Shown one piece after another: positions 7,812-14,567 of a DNA stretch of 64,000 nt. The first letter of the stretch is position 1. Each line of letters begins with the position of its first letter. The stretch is from Marinibacterium anthonyi (GTDB lineage Bacteria; Pseudomonadota; Alphaproteobacteria; Rhodobacterales; Rhodobacteraceae). The DNA lies in contig CP031585.1 in the NCBI GenBank assembly GCA_003217735.2, positions 2,653,501 through 2,717,500 on the forward strand, given 5' to 3'. The notes beneath the pieces are model-generated. The model did no database searches. It saw only the letters and a program-made list of their open reading frames with translations, and had not been told where the DNA came from. A program made the position numbers and the translations under genes.

Positions 7812-9926
7812 ATGGCCATTGCCAATCAGAAAATCACCCTGTCGTCCTCGCGCGACATCCCCTTCAACAAGCTGGTGCTCAGCCAGTCAAACGTCCGGCG
7901 GGTGAAGGCCGGCATCTCGGTCGAGGAACTGGCCGAGTCCATCGCCCGCCGGGGGCTGATCCAATCGCTGCATGTCCGGCCCGAACTCGACGCCGAAGGG
8001 CAGGATACCGGCCTCTTCGAGGTGCCGGCTGGCGGCCGCCGCTATCGTGCGCTGGAGCTTTTGGTCAAACAGAAGCGCCTCAACAAGACCACGCCGGTGC
8101 CCTGTATCGTCTCGGAGGCCGGAGACGGTATCCTGATCGACGAGGTGTCTCTGGCCGAGAATATCGAGCGCGCGCCGCTGCATCCGCTCGACCAGTTCCG
8201 CGCCTTCCAGGTGCTGCGCGAGAAAGGCATGAGCGAGGAGGAAATCGCCGCCGCCTTCTTCGTCGACGCCAGGGTGGTGAAGCAGCGCCTGCGCCTGGTC
8301 TCGGTCTCGCCGGCGCTGCTCGAGACCTATGCCGAGGACGGCATGACGCTGGAACAGCTCATGGCCTTTACCGTTTCTGACGACCACACCCGCCAAGAAC
8401 AGGTCTGGGAGGCGATCAAGGATGGCTGGCAGAAGGAGCCATACACCATTCGTCGCATGCTGACCGAGACCACGGTGCGTGCTTCCGACAAGCGGGCGCT
8501 CTTCGTCGGCATCGAGTCCTATGAGGCGGCGGGCGGCTATGTGCTGCGCGATCTCTTCCAGCAGGACGATGGCGGCTGGCTCCAGGATCCGGTGCTGCTC
8601 GACCGGCTGGTCGGTGAGAAGCTGAAGGCCGAGGCGGAAACCATCGCCGCCGAAGGCTGGAAGTGGATCGAGGTCGCGGCGGACTTCCCCTATGGCCATA
8701 CCAGCGGCATGCGCCGTCTGGCCGGTACCACCATCGACCTGACTGACGAGGAACGCGCCGACCGTGAGAAGTTGCGGGACGAGTTCGAGGCGCTGGAGGC
8801 GGAGTATGCCGAGGCCGACGAATTGCCCGACGAGGTGGACGCGCGGCTCGGAGAGATCGAGGAGGCGCTGGAAGCCTTCGAGACCCGGCCGATGCGCTAC
8901 GACGCCGATCAGATGGCCCGCGCCGGTGTCTTCGTCAGCATCCGCCATGACGGCCAGCTCGCCGTCGAGCGCGGCTATGTCCGTGCCGACAACGAGGCGA
9001 TGGAAGGTCAGGAAGGGCAGGGTGCTGATGGGTGTTCTCCCGAGGGAGGCGAGTCCGGTGGTGTGCAGCGCGCGGTCATCATGGTGGGTGGCACGGCGAC
9101 CGAACCCGAGGAGGACGATGAGGTCGAGACCATCCGGCCTCTGCCCGATCGCCTCGTCAGCGAGCTGACCGCGCATCGCACGCTGGCGCTCCGCGATGCC
9201 GTGGCGGCGAACCCGCATGTCGCCATGACGGCGCTGCTGCATCGGCTGGTCACGGATTGCTTGCTGCCGCACTCCACCAAGGGCTGCCTCGAGGCTCATG
9301 TCCGGGAAGTTCATTTCCCGGCGCAAGCCGACGACCTCGGCGAAAGCGTCTCGGCGCGCGCCATCGCCGAGCGGCACGAACGCTGGGGCGATCACATCCC
9401 TGCCGAGGATGCCGCGCTCTGGGACTGGCTGGCCGATCAGGACGATGACACTCGCATGGAGCTGCTCGCCCATTGCGTCAGCTTCGGCGTCAACGCGCTG
9501 CACGAGAAGCCCAACCCCTATGGCGGCATGGGCGTTAGCCAGCACGGGCTCGACGTGCGCCTGTCCCAGGCCGACAGGCTGGCCCGGGCGACGGGCCTCG
9601 ACATGGTGGCGGTGGGCTGGCGCCCGACCGTCGCCAACTATCTCGGCCGCGTGACCAAGCCGCGGATCATCGAGGCGGTGCGTGAGGGCGCCGGCGAGCG
9701 AGCGGCCCAGCTCATCGATCACCTGAAGAAGGGTGACATGGCGGAGGAGGCCGAGCGCCTGCTGGCCGAAACCGGCTGGTTGCCGGAGCCGCTGCGCATG
9801 GTCGATCCCGATGCGGACGCCGGGGGCGACACCGAGGCGGATGATCTGCCTGAATTCCTTGCCGGCGATGGCGAGGATGAAGAAGTCGCGGAGGACGAGG
9901 AGAAGTCGATGGTCGCCGCCGAATGA
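7812..9926 (+). CDS. parB: Large ParB/RepB/Spo0J-family partition protein
   Basis: A 704-residue protein with an N-terminal ParB nuclease-like domain (about 15-120). Visible motifs are SQSNVRRVKAGISVEELAES, GLIQSLHVRPE, VPAGGRRYRALELL and the SLAENIERAPLHPLDQFRAF box. A KorB-type helix-turn-helix follows (about 135-190, EEIAAAFFVDARVVKQRLRL). The long C-terminal part, with acidic stretches near residues 315-360 and 400-440 and an acidic tail, has no domain I recognise. It is about twice the usual ParB length, a form common on alphaproteobacterial ICEs. It likely aids partition or regulation of the element, but no ParA gene is visible in the window. Confidence 0.9.
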   Translation: MAIANQKITLSSSRDIPFNKLVLSQSNVRRVKAGISVEELAESIARRGLIQSLHVRPELDAEGQDTGLFEVPAGGRRYRALELLVKQKRLNKTTPVPCIVSEAGDGILIDEVSLAENIERAPLHPLDQFRAFQVLREKGMSEEEIAAAFFVDARVVKQRLRLVSVSPALLETYAEDGMTLEQLMAFTVSDDHTRQEQVWEAIKDGWQKEPYTIRRMLTETTVRASDKRALFVGIESYEAAGGYVLRDLFQQDDGGWLQDPVLLDRLVGEKLKAEAETIAAEGWKWIEVAADFPYGHTSGMRRLAGTTIDLTDEERADREKLRDEFEALEAEYAEADELPDEVDARLGEIEEALEAFETRPMRYDADQMARAGVFVSIRHDGQLAVERGYVRADNEAMEGQEGQGADGCSPEGGESGGVQRAVIMVGGTATEPEEDDEVETIRPLPDRLVSELTAHRTLALRDAVAANPHVAMTALLHRLVTDCLLPHSTKGCLEAHVREVHFPAQADDLGESVSARAIAERHERWGDHIPAEDAALWDWLADQDDDTRMELLAHCVSFGVNALHEKPNPYGGMGVSQHGLDVRLSQADRLARATGLDMVAVGWRPTVANYLGRVTKPRIIEAVREGAGERAAQLIDHLKKGDMAEEAERLLAETGWLPEPLRMVDPDADAGGDTEADDLPEFLAGDGEDEEVAEDEEKSMVAAE

Positions 9927-9984
9927 TGCTCAGGCGGGGTGGCCTTCGCTGCCCCGCCTCATCCCTTCCGTTTCCGCAACTTGG

Positions 9985-10007
9985 CCGGTCCTCGTGACCG
10001 GGCTTTT
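9985..10007 (+). terminator. Possible rho-independent terminator after parB
   Basis: CCGGTC (9985-9990) and GACCGG (9996-10001) form a 6-bp stem with a 5-base loop, followed by GCTTTTG. It lies 59 bp after the parB stop and just upstream of the ribosome-binding site (TTGGAG) of the gene at 10024. The stem is short and the T tract is only four long, so it may be an attenuator or another leader hairpin. Confidence 0.4.
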
Positions 10008-10023
10008 GCATTGGAGAACCCTG

Positions 10024-10329
10024 ATGCCTGATACGATCGATATCGACCGAATATTCCGTGAGAACCGCGCCATTCCGCCATCCGAACGCACGCTGCCCTG
10101 GGAGGAAACCTGCGACGGCATCACGGTGGTGGTGGAGCCGAAGCCGCATTGGGCGGATGACATGCGCGCCTTTCGTCTCGAAAGGCGAGAATACTGCCGC
10201 TACACCGATTGGGCCGCGAATGGCGGTCATGCCCGGTTCTACGGTCATATCGACACCAGCGGCGATGAGGTGATGATGAGAGCGCGCGCGATGATCGCCC
10301 GCGAGATTGCCGATGGACTCTGGGACTGA
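10024..10329 (+). CDS. Small hypothetical protein
   Basis: A 101-residue protein that I do not recognise. It starts at ATG 10024 with GGAG about 8 bases upstream. It is acidic to neutral, with WADDMRAFRLERREYCRYTDW and a C-terminal helix (EVMMRARAMIAREIADGLWD), and no membrane segment or metal motif. It lies between ParB and a structured non-coding region, inside the block of ICE genes that share hairpin leaders. It is presumably a conserved accessory gene of this element type; its function is unknown. Confidence 0.65.
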   Translation: MPDTIDIDRIFRENRAIPPSERTLPWEETCDGITVVVEPKPHWADDMRAFRLERREYCRYTDWAANGGHARFYGHIDTSGDEVMMRARAMIAREIADGLWD

Positions 10330-10617
10330 AGGCCTGTTCACGTCCGACGATAGCCGCCACCGTCTTCCTGTCATGGGCCTCCATGGTTCCAGTTCCAGCA
10401 TCACCACGGTGCCGCTCATCATGTTCGGCATCGGTTTCCGCCCCTGTCCTCGAACACACTCCTGATGCCAGCATGGCGGCAAGGCTGGCAGGGCGAAACA
10501 TCTGCAGTGGGGGTCTCCGGCGCCTGTCGGATGCAAAACACCACCCCCGCTTCCATTCGCTAACCTTGGTCTGATCCGTCTCTTTGACATTCAACCCCGG
10601 AGGGGTCGGCTTACGCA
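10330..10617. other. Non-coding stretch between two small genes
   Basis: About 290 bases with no convincing gene on either strand. Open frames here lack ribosome-binding sites and family resemblance. The stretch leads into the structured region at 10618. Confidence 0.5.
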
Positions 10618-10736
10618 GACGTGCCGCCCTCGGGGATTCGGAAAAAGTCCGAACGCCCGAGGGTGAGTGCAGATCCGGTCAGACACGTCGGGCGCCTGTC
10701 GCGCGGGGGATGGTCCCCCGCCTCCAGTGACAGGAG
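10618..10736 (+). promoter_or_regulatory. Multi-hairpin leader upstream of a 54-codon gene
   Basis: GACGTG (10618-10623) can pair with CACGTC (10684-10689), enclosing a strong compound hairpin. Its arms are CCCTCGGG 10627-10634 with CCCGAGGG 10656-10663, plus inner TTCGGA/TCCGAA. Next comes a perfect 8-bp stem GCGGGGGA/TCCCCCGC (10703-10721). CTCC (10722-10725) can then pair with GGAG (10733-10736), the ribosome-binding site of the gene at 10746. The layout resembles a translational regulator; the ligand or trigger is unknown. Confidence 0.5.
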
Positions 10737-10745
10737 CCAATCCCG

Positions 10746-10910
10746 ATGTCCTATGCAGATGCCACCGCTTTCGCCGCCAGCCTCGCCACCTCGCTGATGG
10801 TCGTAATCGTCGTGTTCCAGGCCGGGGACGGAACCCACGGTGCCATGCCCGCCGACGAGTTCGACGGCGACGAAGACATGGTGAAGCTGGAACTGGATCC
10901 ATGGGAGTAA
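10746..10910 (+). CDS. 54-residue hypothetical protein
   Basis: A short gene (MSYADATAFAASLATSLM through DMVKLELDPWE) with AGGAG 9 bases upstream of the ATG. The N-terminal third is a hydrophobic helix (SLATSLMVVIVVFQAG) and the C-terminal half is strongly acidic. It could be a small single-span membrane protein. It sits behind an elaborate leader with stacked hairpins, which supports it being a real, regulated gene. I do not recognise the family. A strong hairpin follows the stop. Confidence 0.6.
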   Translation: MSYADATAFAASLATSLMVVIVVFQAGDGTHGAMPADEFDGDEDMVKLELDPWE

Positions 10911-10935
10911 GGCGCGAGAGCGCCTCACCCCAAAC

Positions 10936-10966
10936 GGCCCGAGCGCGGAGACCCGCGCTTCGGGCC
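10936..10966 (+). terminator. Strong GC hairpin, possible terminator
   Basis: GGCCCGA (10936-10942) pairs with TCGGGCC (10960-10966) around an inner GCGG/CCGC stem, 26 bases after the stop of the 54-residue gene. The tail is TTCA, with no long T run, so termination would be weak or factor-dependent. Confidence 0.4.
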
Positions 10967-11052
10967 TTCAGTGCCTCACGATGGTCCCCCATCGTCGGCA
11001 GCGGAACCGGGAACAAGCCCGGTCAGAGAGGAAGAGTGCGGGCCGTTCGGCC

Positions 11053-11102
11053 GTGACGGGTTGAGGGCCGGAGAGAGAGGCTCACCGGCGCCCGTCATGG
11101 AG
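11053..11102 (+). promoter_or_regulatory. Hairpin leader (leader family, copy 3)
   Basis: TGACGGG pairs with CCCGTCA as a 7-bp outer stem. The inner GCCGG/CCGGC stem and AGAGAGAGGCT loop match the ParB leader at 7754-7803. TGGAG follows immediately, 8 bases before the ATG at 11111. At the base of the outer stem, a G in place of U (GCCCGTCA against GTCCGTCA) extends the pairing. Confidence 0.6.
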
Positions 11103-11110
11103 TGCTTCCG

Positions 11111-11659
11111 ATGACCTTTGCCCGTTCCGAAACCTTCCGCTCCATCGGCCAGATTCTGGCGGCCGATGTTCTGCCCGCGCTTTATCGGTCGCAAAAGCTG
11201 CCGCTGCGGATCTCTTGCCTCGGTGTCGCCAGCTATGACGCCAGTGACGAGGCGAACAGCTTCGACCGCGTGATCCCGCTTGGCGAATGCCCGTCACCGG
11301 AGGAGGCCATCCAGGCCGCAGCCTTGCCCCTGTCGCGCGGTGATATTTGCATGGGGCCGAATAGCTTTCCGTATTTTCAGCCGCGCATCATGCTCATTCA
11401 GGACCGCGATCAGCGCCTGGTCCTCGCCGGCGAAATCCGCGCCGGCATTATCCTCTGGCAACAACCGGTCGCATCCGATGCCGAGGCACGCAGGATTGTG
11501 ACCGAGGCCAGCCGACTGCGCGGTATGGCATTCCGAGCCTCGGAGCCCGGTGATGCGAGACGGCTGCGTTACCGCGCCGCTGCGCTGGAGACACGGTTGG
11601 TTGATCCCTTCTGGCGCGAGACCGCGGCCGGTCTGCTCCGCCTGCCACAGGCCGCCTGA
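11111..11659 (+). CDS. Hypothetical ICE accessory protein
   Basis: A 182-residue protein beginning MTFARSETFRSIGQILAADV. The ATG at 11111 is chosen because GGAG from the upstream leader lies 8 bases before it. It has no recognisable domain, membrane segment or cysteine cluster. The C-terminal third is rich in Arg and Ala and probably helical. It is shared-leader kin of ardC and parB, which suggests coordinated expression after transfer. I do not recognise the family. Confidence 0.65.
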   Translation: MTFARSETFRSIGQILAADVLPALYRSQKLPLRISCLGVASYDASDEANSFDRVIPLGECPSPEEAIQAAALPLSRGDICMGPNSFPYFQPRIMLIQDRDQRLVLAGEIRAGIILWQQPVASDAEARRIVTEASRLRGMAFRASEPGDARRLRYRAAALETRLVDPFWRETAAGLLRLPQAA

Positions 11660-11696
11660 GCTTCACCCTTTCCATCCCATTCGGCTCGGTTTCACG

Positions 11697-11716
11697 CCGG
11701 GCCATGTCATGCCCGG
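11697..11716 (+). promoter_or_regulatory. Hairpin overlapping the ribosome-binding site
   Basis: CCGGGC (11697-11702) and GCCCGG (11711-11716) form a 6-bp stem with an 8-base loop. The 3' arm runs directly into GGAG, the ribosome-binding site for the ATG at 11725, so folding would partly hide it. Confidence 0.45.
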
Positions 11717-11724
11717 AGACCATC

Positions 11725-12141
11725 ATGGCTGGCTATTTCACCCATTTCTCCTGCCTGCTTGACGTGGGCACCCCCGAGCGGGCCGCCCGCGCGCTCGATC
11801 TGTACAATGCGCTCTTGGATGAGAATGCCGCTGGGGATCCGCCTTCGGACGGGTTTCAGCTTTCCATTCAACCCGAGCATGGCGGAACCCAGCTCTGGAT
11901 GCGCGATGATGGCACCGGCGATCCTGAGCATGTCATCCAATTCGTCAAACGCTGCGCGAAGGAGTTCGGGCTGACGGGCCTTTGGGGAATGCAATACGCG
12001 ACTACCTGCTCGAAGCCGCGTGTGGACGGGTTCGGTGGAGGCGCCCATGTGCTCGACCTCGCCACCGGAGAGACGGTGGACTGGATCAATACCGATGGCT
12101 GGCTTGCCAGCGTGCTGGACGGAGGCAACCCCTATGCCTGA
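11725..12141 (+). CDS. Hypothetical ICE accessory protein
   Basis: A 138-residue protein, MAGYFTHFSCLLDVGTPERA onwards. The ATG at 11725 is preferred over 11704 because GGAGA is 6 bases upstream and the earlier ATG lies in the leader hairpin loop. The pattern FSCLLDVGTPERAARALDL and GTQLWMRDDGTGDPEHVI suggests a compact alpha/beta fold, but I cannot assign a family. It overlaps the next gene by 8 bases, so the two are co-translated. Confidence 0.65.
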   Translation: MAGYFTHFSCLLDVGTPERAARALDLYNALLDENAAGDPPSDGFQLSIQPEHGGTQLWMRDDGTGDPEHVIQFVKRCAKEFGLTGLWGMQYATTCSKPRVDGFGGGAHVLDLATGETVDWINTDGWLASVLDGGNPYA

Positions 12142-12778
12142 TATTATCGAAACCACTGCCTATCGCCTCAACGAGTTGTCCGGGGACGCGAAGGACAAGG
12201 CCCGCGCCTGGTATCGTGAGGGCAACTTCGACCATGACTGGTACGATGCGGTCTATGAGGATTTCCAGCGCATCGCGGAAATCCTCGGGCTGCACCTCAA
12301 GACCCGAACCGTCCGGTTGATGGGCGGCGGCACACGGCAGGAACCCTGCATCTGGTTCCGAGGCTTCTGGAGCCAAGGCGATGGCGCCTGCTTCGAAACC
12401 TTCTATGCCTACCGCAAGGACGCGCCACGGCGGATCAGGGAATACGCGCCGCAGGATACCGAGCTGCATCGCATCGCTGATGTTCTTCATGCGACCCAGC
12501 GCCGCAATTTCTACCAGCTTCGCGCCGAGGCTACCCATCGCGGCTATTATTACCATGAGTATTGCATGGGGATCTCGGTCGAGCGCGACAGCCCGTCGCA
12601 TCAGGTCATGACCGCCGATGCCGAGGACATCATGATTGAGGCGCTGCGCGATCTCGCCCGCTGGCTCTATCGCCAGCTCGAGCGCGAGTTCGACTATCTT
12701 TCGTCGGATGACGTCGTCGATGAGACCATCGTCGCCAACGGCTACACCATCACTGAAGCCGGCCAACGGTTTGGGTGA
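12134..12778 (+). CDS. Hypothetical protein, sometimes labelled antitoxin-like
   Basis: A 214-residue protein beginning MPDIIETTAYRLNELSGDAK. The ATG at 12134 has GGAGG about 8 bases upstream and lies inside the end of the previous gene. Typical segments are KARAWYREGNFDHDWYDAVYEDFQRIAEILG, GFWSQGDGACFE and a C-terminal WLYRQLEREFDYLSSDD. Close relatives occur on many alphaproteobacterial mobile elements, where I recall the label antitoxin of a toxin-antitoxin stability system. Nothing visible here proves that role. It converges with the Fic gene 11 bases downstream, so a Fic/antitoxin-like relationship is possible but unproven. Confidence 0.65.
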   Translation: MPDIIETTAYRLNELSGDAKDKARAWYREGNFDHDWYDAVYEDFQRIAEILGLHLKTRTVRLMGGGTRQEPCIWFRGFWSQGDGACFETFYAYRKDAPRRIREYAPQDTELHRIADVLHATQRRNFYQLRAEATHRGYYYHEYCMGISVERDSPSHQVMTADAEDIMIEALRDLARWLYRQLEREFDYLSSDDVVDETIVANGYTITEAGQRFG

Positions 12779-12789
12779 GGAGGCTCGTC

Positions 12790-14334
12790 TCAGAACTCGT
12801 CCTGCAACTCCGCATAGATGGCTTCGATCCGGTCGGCCTCCTCGTCGGCCAGAGCAGCGAATTCCTTCGCTCTGGCGCGTCCGGAAAGCCTGCCACCGTT
12901 CTGGTGCAGGAAACGAAACAGCAGGTCGAGCACGCGGTCCGGCATGTCGATCAGGCCCGAGACGTGGGACTTGAACCTGTCATAGGCACGCAGGAACCGG
13001 GTCTCTGCTGGCAGGTCCTGGTCGATGGTCTGGGCCACGCAGGCGAAGAGGAATTCGGCATGGGGCGTGGCATCGAAGAAGCGATAGAAATCGCCGGTGT
13101 CGTTCAGCACCTCGACGTTCCCGCGATCGGTTGGGCGCCAACTGACATGGGGCAGCAGTCGACGCGAATAGCTCTCGAGGACCTGTCGGTAAGCATCGAT
13201 CCGTTCGAGGATCACCGCCGACACCGGGAAGACCAGCCCGGGCGGATTGAAGCCGCGTGCAGCCAGCACGTGGTGGATCAGGTAGCGATGGAGGCGCCCG
13301 TTGCCGTCCTCGAACGGGTGGATATAGACGAAGCCGAAGGCGAGGCCGGCGGCGGCCAGAACAGGATCGAGCCCCGGGGCGACGTTGCGGTCGAACGCTT
13401 CGAGCCCGGCGATCAGCGCAGGCAGGTCTTCATGCCGGGCGCTGACGTGATCGGGCAGGGGGGCGCCGGTCGCGCGGTCATGCTCGCCAATGAAGCCGCC
13501 CTCCTGCCGCAGGCCCAGATGGACGAAGCGGGCATCGCCGATGACGATGCGTTGGAGGCGTTCCAGCTCTGCCTGATCGATCGGATGCCGCCCGGCTTCA
13601 CCGATGATCTGGCCCCATCTCCGGATGCGATCCTGGGGCGGGTTCTCGCCTTCGATCTGGAAACTCGACCGTGAATCCTTGAGCAGCAGGAAGGCCGCCG
13701 TGCGCGCGAGCAGATCTGCGGGCACCTCGGCCAGCACCGCGCGGGCCTCGGCCGCCAGATCGCGGGCGATGAAGGCCTCGATTGCCGGAGTGCGGAAGAT
13801 CATTGGGCAGAAATCCGGGGTGCCAGGCAGGTTGTTGCGGACCCGGTGGCGCGGCGAGGGGGCGCCCTCTGCATCCCATTGCAGCCTGGCATCGACCACG
13901 GGCGCGTAATTGCCGCGTGTGGCGTCGGGCAAATCCAATTCCTCGCCGAGAAGCCATTCGTAGAGGAACCAGATCCTGCGCGCGTAACTGCCCGTCGGCG
14001 CAGCCTCGACAATGGCCTGGATCGGCTCCGGCCCGGTTGCCTTGAACAGCCGCTTGAGAACTGCCAGATCCAGCCCCTCGTAGCGTAGCGCGAAGGTCAG
14101 GTGACCGATGAGGCTCGCCTCGGGTTCATGGCGGGGCGTGTAGAGGCGCCAGGCGTCGGCCTCGTAGACCTTGTGACGTGGGCCGATGGCGGAAAGTGTC
14201 CGGGGCAGGGGCGTTGCGAGCGCATAGGCATCGATCAGCGCAGCATAGCCCGCAGGCGTGGCCTCCTCGGGGAGCCAGCGCTCGTGAAAAACGGTTACGG
14301 AGCCTGAAAACGGATTCCTTTGCGCCTGCTCCAT
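12790..14334 (-). CDS. Fic-family protein (AMPylase type)
   Basis: A 514-residue protein from the ATG at 14334 (MEQAQRNPFSG), with an in-frame ATG at 14403. The Fic core HPFEDGNGRLHR matches HxFx(D/E)GNGRxxR, so it probably transfers AMP or a related nucleotide to a target protein. SSFQIEGE upstream fits the (S/T)xxxE(G/N) inhibitory helix of class II Fic proteins, implying autoinhibition. A long N-terminal region precedes the Fic domain. The C-terminal part (about 400-514) is helical and may bind targets or DNA. The gene stands alone on the minus strand, with an operator-like palindrome upstream. Confidence 0.88.
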   Translation of the reverse strand: MEQAQRNPFSGSVTVFHERWLPEEATPAGYAALIDAYALATPLPRTLSAIGPRHKVYEADAWRLYTPRHEPEASLIGHLTFALRYEGLDLAVLKRLFKATGPEPIQAIVEAAPTGSYARRIWFLYEWLLGEELDLPDATRGNYAPVVDARLQWDAEGAPSPRHRVRNNLPGTPDFCPMIFRTPAIEAFIARDLAAEARAVLAEVPADLLARTAAFLLLKDSRSSFQIEGENPPQDRIRRWGQIIGEAGRHPIDQAELERLQRIVIGDARFVHLGLRQEGGFIGEHDRATGAPLPDHVSARHEDLPALIAGLEAFDRNVAPGLDPVLAAAGLAFGFVYIHPFEDGNGRLHRYLIHHVLAARGFNPPGLVFPVSAVILERIDAYRQVLESYSRRLLPHVSWRPTDRGNVEVLNDTGDFYRFFDATPHAEFLFACVAQTIDQDLPAETRFLRAYDRFKSHVSGLIDMPDRVLDLLFRFLHQNGGRLSGRARAKEFAALADEEADRIEAIYAELQDEF

Positions 14335-14388
14335 GAAATTCAGTTCTTGGTCCTGATGGTTGAGCTTAAGTCGGTGTATCTCATGAAT

Positions 14389-14404
14389 ATTGATTACAAT
14401 CAAT
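14389..14404. promoter_or_regulatory. Operator-like palindrome between fic and the helicase gene
   Basis: ATTGATTACAATCAAT is a perfect inverted repeat (7-bp half-sites, 2-bp centre) in an AT-rich patch 55 bp before the likely fic start. Its position fits a repressor site in the fic promoter. The regulator is unknown. Confidence 0.45.
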
Positions 14405-14489
14405 GAGGTCTTGCGAAAGTTGATGGAGGAGCGCTGTCGCCCTCGGGTCTGCGAGGTGATGGGGCATGAGGTGCCGAGTCAGAGAGGGG

Positions 14490-14557
14490 CCGGGACGGGG
14501 TGAGCCCCGGCGGTTGAGAGAGAGCGCCGTCCGGGCTTGTCCCTCCCGCTCTCCGAG
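14490..14557 (+). promoter_or_regulatory. Structured leader of the methyltransferase-helicase gene
   Basis: The leader contains GGGAC, GGCG, a GAGAGAGAG loop, CGCC and GTCCC in nested complementary order, then CCGAGGA before the ATG at 14568. It echoes the leaders at 5457, 7754 and 11053 (GACGGG, AGAGAGAG loop, complementary closing arm), but the sequence match is looser. Confidence 0.35.
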
Positions 14558-14567
14558 GATCCCCAAC

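Noticed and set aside
7887-9722. A 611-codon open frame antisense to parB
   Set aside because: It is the complement of a well-recognised ParB gene in GC-rich DNA and has no family resemblance or ribosome-binding site.
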